A DNA stretch of 64,000 nt, from the NCBI RefSeq assembly GCF_001613105.1, contig NZ_BDBS01000050.1, positions 32,499-96,498 of the forward strand, written 5' to 3'. The stretch's first letter is position 1; each line of letters starts with the position of its first letter. Under the pieces are notes generated by a model that was not told the DNA's origin, ran no database searches, and was given only the letters and a program-made list of their open reading frames with translations. Positions 29,987-37,934 of the stretch are shown here, piece after piece. The translations under genes and the position numbers were made by a program. Source of the DNA: Nocardia pseudobrasiliensis NBRC 108224. Its GTDB lineage: Bacteria; Actinomycetota; Actinomycetes; Mycobacteriales; Mycobacteriaceae.

Positions 29987-30337
29987 ATGGACAGCGCAGC
30001 GGCCCGGAATCTATCCGCAAGCGGGGACAGCTCTACCGCGGGCGAGGACACCGGGATCGCGGCACCGGCAGAGGACCAGGCCGCCGACGGACTCACCCGG
30101 CGCGAGCTCGATGTTCTCGATTTCGAGCGTAAGTGGTGGAAGTACGCGGGCGCCAAGGAAGAAGCCATTCGCGAACTGTTCGGCATGTCCGCCACCCGCT
30201 ACTACCAGGTGCTCAATGCCATTGTCGACAAGCCCGAGGCGCTGGCCGCCGATCCGATGCTGGTGAAACGGCTGCGTCGGCTTCGAGCCAGTCGGCAGAA
30301 GGCCCGAGCGGCGCGCCGCCTCGGCTTCCAAGTGTGA
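29987..30337 (+). CDS. DUF3263 protein (Rv0430-like)
   Basis: 116 residues. An acidic disordered N-terminus (about 1-40) is followed by the DUF3263 helical domain: LTRRELDVLDFERKWWKYAGAKEEAIRELFG, a winged or helix-turn-helix-like segment (SATRYYQVLNAIVDKPEAL) and a basic tail. The tail and the HTH-like helices suggest DNA binding, but function is unproven. ATG 29987 follows GAGGG; a longer ATG at 29957 lacks one. Coupled by GTGA overlap to the LytR_C gene, the same order as Rv0430-Rv0431. Confidence 0.88.
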   Translation: MDSAAARNLSASGDSSTAGEDTGIAAPAEDQAADGLTRRELDVLDFERKWWKYAGAKEEAIRELFGMSATRYYQVLNAIVDKPEALAADPMLVKRLRRLRASRQKARAARRLGFQV

Positions 30338-30933
30338 CTAGGCTCGACCAGGTGAGCAATCCGAATCCGCCCTCCGGCGGACCTCCGCTACGAGCGCTTG
30401 CGATGGTGCTGATCGCACTGGCCATCGTATTCGCGGGTCTGGGCGCGATGTCGTTGTCGAAGTCCGGCTCGGAGAGTTCGGGTTCCACCCCGCAGGGGCA
30501 GGCGCAGTCCACGGGCGCACCCAAACCGACCACGAGCGCCGCCGCGCCCGTCACGAGTTCGGCCGCCGCGCCCGCACCGACCACCACGACGCCGCCGACC
30601 ACCACCCCCGCACCCACCACCACCGCCGCCGCGCCGACAACCGCTGGGGCCGTGGACAAGTCGATCCCCGTGCGGGTGCTCAACAACGGGACCGTCGCCG
30701 GCCTGGCGGCGCGGACCGGTAGCGAGTTGTCCGCCGCGGGTTGGAATGTCACCGAGACGGCCAACTACCCCAACGGAGTTGTCCCGAAATCCACCGTCTA
30801 CTACGGGAATTCGCCGGGCGAGCAGGCCGCTGCCCGCGCGATCGCCGCCGAACTAGGGGTTTCCGCCGAACCGCGATTCGCCGGAATAGCCGACGCACCT
30901 CCCGGAATCATCGTCATCGTCACAGGTAACTGA
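30334..30933 (+). CDS. LytR C-terminal domain protein (Rv0431-like)
   Basis: 199 residues. One membrane anchor (about residues 20-42), then a long Thr/Pro/Ala-rich linker (about 48-110), then a LytR_C domain (IPVRVLNNGTVAGLAARTGSELSAAGWNV). So it is a cell-envelope protein facing outwards. LytR_C domains accompany wall ligases; the mycobacterial relative was described as affecting vesicle release. GTG 30334 overlaps the previous stop; GTG 30352 is an alternative. Confidence 0.87.
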   Translation: MTRLDQVSNPNPPSGGPPLRALAMVLIALAIVFAGLGAMSLSKSGSESSGSTPQGQAQSTGAPKPTTSAAAPVTSSAAAPAPTTTTPPTTTPAPTTTAAAPTTAGAVDKSIPVRVLNNGTVAGLAARTGSELSAAGWNVTETANYPNGVVPKSTVYYGNSPGEQAAARAIAAELGVSAEPRFAGIADAPPGIIVIVTGN

Positions 30934-31038
30934 GCCCCACCGCCGATCTGGATAACGGCTCTGGCATCATCTTGTCCGGTAACGAATCTGTCCACCGTGC
31001 ATTACTCGTAAACTCGGTACTCGTAAAGGAGTTCCCCG

Positions 31039-31731
31039 ATGGCCACGTCCACAATTCGTCGCCCGTCCTGGCGGACTGTGACTCCGGTGCTGGCGCTCGC
31101 GGTCTTCGGCCTCGCGGGCTGCACCAACAGCCAGGAGTCGAGTGACGTCAAGGGGACGAACCCCCCGGTGTGGACCGGTTCGGCGGCTCCGGGCGGTACC
31201 GCCGGTGAGCACAGCGCCTCCACCACCGGCTCGACCCCCGGCGACTCGGTGTCGGTCCAGCTCAAGGATCCCGCGGGCGCCCAGGTCGGCACCGCGACCA
31301 TTGCCAAGTCCGGCAACCACCTGGAGCTGACCGTCGATGTGCACGGTCTCAAGCCCGGCTTCCACGGCCTGCACTTCCACTCGATCGGCAAGTGCGAGGC
31401 CAACTCCACCGCTCCGGCCGGCGGCCCGGCGGGCGACTTCCTTTCCGCGGGTGGACATCTGCAGGTCGGCGATCAGACCTCGCATCCGGCCAGCGGCGAC
31501 CTGACCTCGCTCGAGGTGCGCCAGGACGGCACGGCCCACCTGGTCACCACCACGGACTCCGTCACCCTCGACGACATCAAGGGCAAGGCCCTGATGATCC
31601 ACGCGGGTGCGGACAATTTCGGCAACATTCCGAGTCGATACACGCAGGCAGGCGGCGCCGCCGGTCCGGACGCCGAGACAATGGCGACCGGTGACGCTGG
31701 TGGCCGGATCGCCTGTGGCGTGGTCGGGTAA
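31039..31731 (+). CDS. sodC: Cu/Zn-type superoxide dismutase lipoprotein
   Basis: 230 residues. Lipoprotein signal with lipobox LAGC (Cys28), a disordered Ser/Thr/Gly stretch, then the SOD_Cu domain with GLHFHSIGKC (copper His pair), the loop SAGGHLQVGDQTSHPASGD and MIHAGADNFGNIP. It would remove superoxide outside the membrane. AAAGGAG precedes ATG 31039. As in mycobacterial SodC, part of the zinc loop looks reduced. It lies between the LytR_C gene and the carboxylate-amine ligase, matching Rv0431-0433. Confidence 0.94.
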   Translation: MATSTIRRPSWRTVTPVLALAVFGLAGCTNSQESSDVKGTNPPVWTGSAAPGGTAGEHSASTTGSTPGDSVSVQLKDPAGAQVGTATIAKSGNHLELTVDVHGLKPGFHGLHFHSIGKCEANSTAPAGGPAGDFLSAGGHLQVGDQTSHPASGDLTSLEVRQDGTAHLVTTTDSVTLDDIKGKALMIHAGADNFGNIPSRYTQAGGAAGPDAETMATGDAGGRIACGVVG

Positions 31732-31745
31732 GGCGCAGGTATGCC

Positions 31746-32891
31746 ATGGGCGAGCCAGGCACTCGTAAGGTCAACTGGAACAGCTCGCCCCGCCCGACAT
31801 TGGGCGTGGAATGGGAGATAGCGCTCGTCGACAAACAGACGCGCAACCTCTCCAATACCGCCGCCGCGGTTTTCGACGCCGTCGGTGATCTGCGGGCCCA
31901 TGACGGTACGCCGCAGATCACAAAGGAGCTGTTGCGCAACACCGTCGAACTCGTCAGTGGCGTGCACCACACGGTGGGCGAGGTGGTCGACGATCTGCAC
32001 GGGACCATGACGGCCGTGCGGCGCGCGGCCGATGCGGTCGGGGTGGATCTGTTCTGTGCGGGCACGCACCCCTTCGCGCAGTGGTCGACCCAATTGCTCA
32101 CGCGCAGTGAGCATTACGACGAGCTGATCGAGCGCACCCAGTGGTGGGGGCGGCAGATGCTGATCTGGGGCGTGCATGTGCACGTGGGAATCTCCCATCC
32201 GGAGAAGGTCTTTCCGATCCTCAACACCCTGCTGCTGTCGTATCCGCATCTGCTGGCGCTGTCGTCGTCCTCGCCCATGTGGGCCGGGAACGATACCGGC
32301 TACGCCAGCAATCGCGCGCTGATGTTTCAGCAGTTGCCGACGGCCGGGCTGCCGTTCCAGTTCGAAAACTGGACGCAGTTCGAATCTTTCGTGCACGACC
32401 AGATGAAGACCGGCGTCTTCGAACAGCTCGGCGGCATGCACTGGGATATCCGCCCCGCGCCCAAATGGGGCACCATCGAGGTCCGTGTCTGCGACGGAAT
32501 CCCCTCCTGGACAGAGCTTTCCGCGATGGTCGCCCTGATCCACTGCCTGATCGTGGATCTGGACCGCCGGGTCGAGGCCGGGGAGACGCTGCCCACGATC
32601 CCGCCCTGGCACGTCCAGGAGAACAAATGGCGCGCCGCCCGCTACGGCCTCGACGCCATCATCATCACCGACGCCGACAGCAACGAGCGCCTGGTCACCG
32701 ACGACCTCACCGACCTCCTGAACCGCCTCGAACCCACCGCCAAACTCCTCGGCTGCGAAAACGAACTCTCCCTCGTCCCCGAAATCCCCAAACGCGGAGC
32801 CTCCTACCAACGTCAACGCCGAGTAGCCGCCGCCTCCCAGGGCGACCTGGTCGCCGTAGTCGACGCCCTCGTAAAAGAACTCGCGCACTGA
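31746..32891 (+). CDS. Carboxylate-amine ligase / glutamate-cysteine ligase family 2 (YbdK-like)
   Basis: 381 residues. GCS2 family: LGVEWEIALVD at the start, MLIWGVHVHVGISHPEK, and HWDIRPAPKWGTIEVRVCDG near the end carry metal and ATP ligands. YbdK-type enzymes can make gamma-glutamylcysteine weakly; mycolata use mycothiol, so the true substrate is unknown. It begins 14 bp after sodC and is probably co-transcribed. The stop is directly followed by the 20-bp tandem repeat array. Confidence 0.9.
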   Translation: MGEPGTRKVNWNSSPRPTLGVEWEIALVDKQTRNLSNTAAAVFDAVGDLRAHDGTPQITKELLRNTVELVSGVHHTVGEVVDDLHGTMTAVRRAADAVGVDLFCAGTHPFAQWSTQLLTRSEHYDELIERTQWWGRQMLIWGVHVHVGISHPEKVFPILNTLLLSYPHLLALSSSSPMWAGNDTGYASNRALMFQQLPTAGLPFQFENWTQFESFVHDQMKTGVFEQLGGMHWDIRPAPKWGTIEVRVCDGIPSWTELSAMVALIHCLIVDLDRRVEAGETLPTIPPWHVQENKWRAARYGLDAIIITDADSNERLVTDDLTDLLNRLEPTAKLLGCENELSLVPEIPKRGASYQRQRRVAAASQGDLVAVVDALVKELAH

Positions 32892-32895
32892 CAAC

Positions 32896-33297
32896 GGCCG
32901 AGCGCCCGCCAACCCGGCCGAGCGCCCGCCAACCTGGTCGAGCGCCCGCCAGCCCGGTCGCGCATCCGTCAATCCGGCTGAGCGCCCGTCAATCCGGTCG
33001 AGCGTCCGTCAGCCCGGTCGAGCGTCCGTCAGCCCGGTCGAGCGTCCGTCAGCCCGGTCGAGCGTCCGCCAACCCGGTCGAGCGCCCGTCAGCCCGGTCG
33101 AGCGCCCGTCAGCCCGGTCGAGCGTCCGTCAGCCCGGTCGAGCGTCCGCCAACCCGGTCGAGCGTCCGCCAACCCGGTCGAGCGCCCGCCAACCCGGTCG
33201 CGCATCCGTCAATCCGGCTGAGCGCCCGCCAATACGGTCGAGCGCGCCCGTCAGCCCGGTCGAGCGTCCGCCAACCAGGCCGAGCACCCGCTCATCT
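32896..33297. repeat. Minisatellite: about 20 tandem copies of a 20-bp unit
   Basis: Consensus GGTCGAGCGTCCGTCAGCCC with variants CGCCAACCC, CGCATCCGTCAATCC and others. Nineteen units are 20 bp and one is 22 bp. The unusual pair at units 4-5 (GGTCGCGCATCCG.. GGCTGAGCG..) recurs at units 16-17, showing a 12-unit (240-bp) block duplication. It starts 4 bp after the ligase stop and is not in a supported gene. Frames through it are repetitive Arg/Pro/Ser strings and look meaningless. The rest of 32892-33448 holds only the hairpin at 33339. Confidence 0.93.
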
Positions 33298-33338
33298 GGA
33301 TGTGCGCCACTTCCCCTCGGTTCGCTGCGCTCCCATTT

Positions 33339-33372
33339 CCCTGTCGCCCGGCCGCCAGGCCGGGCGACAGGG
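33339..33372. terminator. Strong 15-bp hairpin after the repeat array
   Basis: Perfect stem CCCTGTCGCCCGGCC / GGCCGGGCGACAGGG with GCCA loop, 77 bp before the PAP2-like gene. Very stable; likely ends the sodC-ligase transcript, though no T-run follows. Confidence 0.65.
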
Positions 33373-33448
33373 TCGGTGAGGTTTTCGTAGCCGCGCGGTA
33401 GCCCATAGTTCAGCTGCTCAGGCGGGTGGCGTTCATCACGCGTTTACT

Positions 33449-34816
33449 ATGGTCGTCGTGCTTCTCGACGACCCGCGCTCAGGTTTGGACGGTGACGACC
33501 GCCGGGGGGCGCGCATATCCGGGCGGCGGGTCGCGGTGGGGGCGGCTGTGGCCGCGGTGCCCGTGTTGTTGATCGTTTTGCAGATCGTGGCCTCCCGCAA
33601 CGGGTTCGAGGGGCCGCTGCACAGTCTGTGGAACGACTTCGTGGGTACGCCGAAGTCGGTGTCGGTGCCGTGGGCGGGGCTGGCGCTGGCGCTGGTGGGT
33701 GTGTCGTGGCGGCGGCGGTTCATCATCCTGGGCGCGGCGCTGGCCATCGATGCGGTGTTCGCGGTGGTGCGGGTGCTGCACGGTGGGCCGCTGACCATCG
33801 GCAACGGCGCGGTTATCGCGCTGACCGGCCTGGCCGTGGTGGCATGGCTGGGCTGGGAGGGCGCGGACAAGCACAATGCCCTGCACGCGGCCGCGCTGGG
33901 CGCGCTGCTGATCCTCGCGACCAAGGTCGGTGACGTGTGGTTGCACATCACCGTGCTGGCCGGACCGAATGTGCTCGATCGCTATGTGCTGCTGGCCGAT
34001 CACGCGCTCGGCGAACCGTCGTGGGTGATGGGCCGGGTGATCGAGGCGATCGGGCCGGTCGGATACGGCGTGCTGCACTGGGTCTACATCGAACTGCCGG
34101 TGGCGGCGATGGTCGTGGCGGCCTGGCAACTGCGTCGAGTCGTGTCCTCGGGGATCTGGCCGAATCACTATCTGGTGCGGACGTTTCTGGTGCTCGGCCT
34201 GGTCGGGCCGGTGGTGTACGTGCTGTTCCCGGTGGTCGGACCGATGTTCGCCTTCGCCGCCGACGGGCACGGCCTGCAGATCGGCAACTACTGGCCGCAT
34301 ACCGTGCCGCCGCTGGATCACATCCCCGCGGCGCTGCCCTTCGACACCGTGACCCCGCGCAACTGCATGCCCTCCATGCACACCGCCTGGGCGACGACGG
34401 TATTCCTGCATTCGCGCCGCGCGGCCGACGGCTCGCCCGCCCCGCGCTGGCTGCGCTGGGGCGGCGCGTTCTGGCTGCTGGCCACGCTGACCGCGACGCT
34501 GGGCTTCGGCTACCACTACGGCGCCGATCTGCTCGCGGGGGGCGTGCTCTGCCTGACCGTGGAATCCGCGCTGCGCGCCCCCGAACGCGGCTGGGATCGA
34601 ACCCGCATCCAATTGGTCGCCGGCGGAACGGCTCTGCTCGCGACGATGCTGCTGTCGTATCGCTATCTGGCGGTGTGGATGTCCCAGCATCCCTTCCCGG
34701 CCGGTGTCATCCTGCTGGGCCTGTTCGCCGCCTACGTATGGGCCTTCCACGCCGCCTGGTTCGCGCGTTCGGCGATGCCGCGGCCGGTGACCGCCGAGCG
34801 GGTGCACGCGAATTAG
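33449..34816 (+). CDS. PAP2 superfamily / inositol-phosphorylceramide-synthase-like membrane protein
   Basis: 455 residues with about ten hydrophobic helices. The phosphatase motifs are NCMPSMHTA (His311) and GYHYGADLLAG (His356), the C2/C3 motifs of PAP2/IPC synthase proteins; they should lie on the outer face. Relatives in mycolata act on lipid phosphates or as phosphotransferases such as phosphatidylinositol-type head-group exchange. Substrate not evident here. ATG 33449 or the GTG 9 bp later may be the start. The stop overlaps that of mnhG, which is convergent. Confidence 0.85.
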   Translation: MVVVLLDDPRSGLDGDDRRGARISGRRVAVGAAVAAVPVLLIVLQIVASRNGFEGPLHSLWNDFVGTPKSVSVPWAGLALALVGVSWRRRFIILGAALAIDAVFAVVRVLHGGPLTIGNGAVIALTGLAVVAWLGWEGADKHNALHAAALGALLILATKVGDVWLHITVLAGPNVLDRYVLLADHALGEPSWVMGRVIEAIGPVGYGVLHWVYIELPVAAMVVAAWQLRRVVSSGIWPNHYLVRTFLVLGLVGPVVYVLFPVVGPMFAFAADGHGLQIGNYWPHTVPPLDHIPAALPFDTVTPRNCMPSMHTAWATTVFLHSRRAADGSPAPRWLRWGGAFWLLATLTATLGFGYHYGADLLAGGVLCLTVESALRAPERGWDRTRIQLVAGGTALLATMLLSYRYLAVWMSQHPFPAGVILLGLFAAYVWAFHAAWFARSAMPRPVTAERVHAN

Positions 34817-35148
34817 TCCACGTCGTCGCCCAATTCGTTGATCAGCAGCAGGCCGTCGCGATGCCGCTGTTCACGATAGGCGGTGCGACCGATGAGATGT
34901 GCGATCGCGGGCGCGGTGAGCAGCGTGAACAGACCCACCAGCGGCAGCAGCCACACATTCGGATGGCCGCGCAGCTGGACGGCCGCGCCGATGAGGATCA
35001 GGACCAGCCCCACGACCTGAGGTTTGGTCGCGGCGTGCATGCGCGACAGGGTGTCCGGGAAACGCACGATCGCGATGGCGGCCGTCAGCGCCAGCCCGGC
35101 CCCGAACAGGATGGTGAGGTAGGAGATCCACTGCAGCACGGTGTTCAT
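34813..35148 (-). CDS. mnhG: Na+/H+ antiporter subunit G
   Basis: 111 residues, three hydrophobic helices, with the PhaG/MnhG pattern VRFPDTLSRMHAATKPQVVGLVLILIG. Small accessory subunit of the Mrp/Mnh multi-subunit cation/proton antiporter. The final gene of the operon; its start overlaps the mnhF stop (ATGA). Polar C-terminal tail with RTAYREQRHRDG. Confidence 0.92.
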   Translation of the reverse strand: MNTVLQWISYLTILFGAGLALTAAIAIVRFPDTLSRMHAATKPQVVGLVLILIGAAVQLRGHPNVWLLPLVGLFTLLTAPAIAHLIGRTAYREQRHRDGLLLINELGDDVD

Positions 35149-35405
35149 CGGTCGTCCCGCACGCGGAAGCGGGTGACGGCCGCCGAGCCGATGAATCCGA
35201 CCAGGGCCAGTGCGACGATCGCGGGCAGCACCATGGTGTCGTCGCTGTAGGCGGCCCAGACCGTCAGCCCGGCCATGGCCAGGGCCACCAGGGAGTCGAT
35301 GCCCACCACCCGGTCCAACGTATCGGGCCCGGCCAGGACCCGATAGCCGGTCAGCACGGCCGCGGCGGTCAGCAGCAGCGCGGCGACGATCGCGACAACC
35401 GTCAT
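35145..35405 (-). CDS. mnhF: Na+/H+ antiporter subunit F
   Basis: 86 residues, three membrane helices, MnhF/MrpF signature GYRVLAGPDTLDRVVGIDSL. Required subunit of the Mrp complex. ATG 35405 overlaps the mnhE stop; upstream codons in the same frame belong to antisense sequence. Confidence 0.92.
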   Translation of the reverse strand: MTVVAIVAALLLTAAAVLTGYRVLAGPDTLDRVVGIDSLVALAMAGLTVWAAYSDDTMVLPAIVALALVGFIGSAAVTRFRVRDDR

Positions 35406-35953
35406 AATCTCTCCTCGGGAGCCGTTGTGGGACCGGCGGATTCGTGCCATTCGGCGGGCCGCTCGAACGAGCGGATCAGCAGCCGCTCGAGTCGTCGCGT
35501 GGTGCGGTAGAACTTGTCCACCGCGGCCTCACTACCCACATCGAGCACATGCACCCACACGGTATGGGTCTGGCGGTCCAATTCCAGCACCATCGTGCCC
35601 GGAATCAGATTGAGCAGATCCGCGCACAGCACCAGCACCAGATCCGAGCGGATCTCCAACCGCACCCGCAGCACGCCCGAGACCGGCGGACCCGACGGCC
35701 GCACCGCGAACCAGGCGATCTGCAGACTGGACTCGAGCGCGTAATACACACTGACCGCGATCAATTCGACCAGCGTCAGCGGATGCACCCGCCCGTGGAT
35801 CGGCACCCGCGGCAGCGGCAGCGCGTACATGATCAGCGCGCCGATGGCCAGGCCCGCCAGCACATTCGCGACGGTCACCTCGCCCCACAGCGCGGTGTAG
35901 ACCACGGCCAGCCACAGCAGCACCCCGATGCGAACCAACCGCTCCCGGCTCAT
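35402..35953 (-). CDS. mnhE: Na+/H+ antiporter subunit E
   Basis: 183 residues. N-terminal helices, then the conserved LRSDLVLVLCADLLNLIPGTMVLELDRQTHTVWVHVLDV block of MnhE; the C-terminal basic tail is cytoplasmic. ATG 35953 overlaps the mnhD stop. Confidence 0.92.
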   Translation of the reverse strand: MSRERLVRIGVLLWLAVVYTALWGEVTVANVLAGLAIGALIMYALPLPRVPIHGRVHPLTLVELIAVSVYYALESSLQIAWFAVRPSGPPVSGVLRVRLEIRSDLVLVLCADLLNLIPGTMVLELDRQTHTVWVHVLDVGSEAAVDKFYRTTRRLERLLIRSFERPAEWHESAGPTTAPEERL

Positions 35954-37554
35954 CGCACACCACCGCCCTGCCACGAATCCGCCGGTCCGAGTACGGTTTC
36001 CAGATACGACGAGCGGTCCTGCAGATCCTCGGCCGCCCGCTCGGCGATTCCGAGGATCGGCCCCGCGAACACCGTCATGGCCAGGCCCACCGCGATCAGG
36101 GCGACGGTCGGGGCGAGCATCAGCCGCGGCATCCGGCCCACATCGGCACGATCGTCGAATCGCACATCGGTGGACTCGTCGATCAGCGCCGAGGGCGCGG
36201 CATCCGACAGATCCCCTTCGGGCGCTTGCGCGCGCGGCCGCCAGAACGCCTTACTCCACACCCGCGCCATGGCGTACAGCGTGAGCAGGCTGGTCAGCAC
36301 CGAACCCGCCACCAGCACCCAGGCCAGCACGCTGCCGTCGGCCACACCGGCCTGCAACAGTGTCACCTTGCCGATGAAGCCCGAAAGCGGGGGAATCCCA
36401 CCGAGATTCAGCGCCGGAATGCCGAACAGCACCGCCAGCGCCGGACTGGCCGCCAGCAGTCCGCCCAATCGGCTCAGCGACGCCGATCCGGCCTGACGCT
36501 CGATCAGCCCGACCACCAGGAACAGCGTGGTCTGCACCAGAATGTGATGCGCCACATAGAAAACCGTGCCGGTGAGTCCGGCCGCGGTATTCAGCCCGAC
36601 CCCGAACATCAGATAGCCGATATGGCTGATCAGTGTGAACGACAGCAGTCGTTTGATATCGCTCTGCGCGATCGCGCCCAAGATGCCGATCAGCATGGTG
36701 AGCAGGCCGCAGATCATGAGGATCCGATCGAACCGCCCGGACGGGAACAGCAGCGTATGCATCCGGATGATCGCGTACACACCGACTTTGGTCAGCAAAC
36801 CGGCGAATACCGCGGTCACAGGCGCGGGCGCGGTCGGATACGAATCGGGCAGCCAGTTCGACAGCGGGAACACCGCCGCCTTGATCCCGAACGCCACCAG
36901 CAGCACCGCGTAGATCCCGCTGCGGATTCCGACCGGCACCTCCGCCATACGCGCGGCCATATGCGCCAGATTCAGGGTTCCGGTCGCCGCGTACGCCAGT
37001 GCGATTCCGGTGAGGAAGATCAGCGACGAGACCATCGAGACCATCACATAGGAGACCCCGGCCCGCACCCGATCGGCGCTCGCGCCGAGGGTCAGCAGTA
37101 CGAACGACGCCGCCAGCAGCACCTCGAAGCCGACGAACAGATTGAACAGATCACCCGCCAGGAACGCGATCGAAACCCCCGCGCTCAGAATGAGATACGT
37201 GGGCTGGAAGATCGAGGTCGGCTGGCGTTCGGTGCCGTCGCTGATACCCTGCCCGACCGCGAACACCAGCACCGCCAGCAGCACGATCGACGAGACCAGC
37301 AGCATCGCCGCCGAGAGCCGATCCACCACCAGCGTGATTCCGATCGGGGTGTCCCAGCCGCCGACCTGCACCGCGGACATGCCGTGCCGGTCGACCAGAT
37401 ACAGCAGCAGACCCGCGATGGCCACCACGGCGATGAGCGCGGCGATCGAAATCGCCTGCTGCACCCGCGGTCTGCGCCCGGCGATGAGCGTCGCCGCCGC
37501 GGTGAGCAGCGGGATCAGTACCGGCAGCGGGGTGAGGACGGGTAGCGCGGTCAT
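35950..37554 (-). CDS. mnhD: Na+/H+ antiporter subunit D
   Basis: 534 residues, about 14 helices, complex-I NuoM/N-like proton-translocating subunit. Conserved pieces: FVGFEVLLAASFVLLTLG, the Lys in GIKAAVFPLSNWLPDSYPTAP and HIGYLMFG...YVAHHILVQTTLFL. It exchanges cations for protons together with MnhA. Overlaps mnhC and mnhE by 4 nt. Confidence 0.94.
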   Translation of the reverse strand: MTALPVLTPLPVLIPLLTAAATLIAGRRPRVQQAISIAALIAVVAIAGLLLYLVDRHGMSAVQVGGWDTPIGITLVVDRLSAAMLLVSSIVLLAVLVFAVGQGISDGTERQPTSIFQPTYLILSAGVSIAFLAGDLFNLFVGFEVLLAASFVLLTLGASADRVRAGVSYVMVSMVSSLIFLTGIALAYAATGTLNLAHMAARMAEVPVGIRSGIYAVLLVAFGIKAAVFPLSNWLPDSYPTAPAPVTAVFAGLLTKVGVYAIIRMHTLLFPSGRFDRILMICGLLTMLIGILGAIAQSDIKRLLSFTLISHIGYLMFGVGLNTAAGLTGTVFYVAHHILVQTTLFLVVGLIERQAGSASLSRLGGLLAASPALAVLFGIPALNLGGIPPLSGFIGKVTLLQAGVADGSVLAWVLVAGSVLTSLLTLYAMARVWSKAFWRPRAQAPEGDLSDAAPSALIDESTDVRFDDRADVGRMPRLMLAPTVALIAVGLAMTVFAGPILGIAERAAEDLQDRSSYLETVLGPADSWQGGGVR

Positions 37555-37934
37555 TCCTCGGGGTCCTCGCCTTCGCGCCGCGCGGCGACCTTCACATCCT
37601 CGGGATCGTTCTCGACCTGTTCGGACAGGGTCAGGACGTAGGCGCGATAGGCCAGCGCCAGCACGAACGCGGCCAGGCCCATGGTGATCACGATCGAGGT
37701 CAGCACCATGGCCTGGGCGAGCGGGTCGGCGGGTTCGTCGTGCACCCGATTGCCCTCACCGGTGATCGGCGCCCGCCCGTCGGGTCCGCCCAGGGTGATG
37801 ATCAGCAGGTTGATCGCATTGCCGAACAACAGCAGCCCCAGCAGCATCTTCGATACCGCGCGTTCGAGCACCAGATAGACGCCGCAGGCCACCATGACGG
37901 CGATGAGGATCAGCAGGGTGATGTTGGCACTCAT
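37551..37934 (-). CDS. mnhC: Na+/H+ antiporter subunit C
   Basis: 127 residues; NuoK-like with three helices and the signature LLGLLLFGNAINLLI. The C-terminal tail is acidic (VENDPEDVKVAARREGEDPEE region) and longer than the core. ATG 37934 overlaps the stop of the mnhA-B fusion. Confidence 0.93.
   Translation of the reverse strand: MSANITLLILIAVMVACGVYLVLERAVSKMLLGLLLFGNAINLLIITLGGPDGRAPITGEGNRVHDEPADPLAQAMVLTSIVITMGLAAFVLALAYRAYVLTLSEQVENDPEDVKVAARREGEDPEE

Noticed and set aside
32896..33297. CRISPR array
   Set aside because: Units are adjacent with no unique spacers between them and no cas genes are near; it is a tandem minisatellite.
32141..33379. 412-codon frame running through the minisatellite
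   Set aside because: Its first part is out of frame within the YbdK-like gene and the rest is pure repeat (Arg/Pro/Ser/Ala), so not a protein gene.
36226..37545. Plus-strand frame over mnhD rich in His, Arg and Gln
   Set aside because: Typical reverse-complement translation of membrane-helix codons; mnhD is certain on the other strand.
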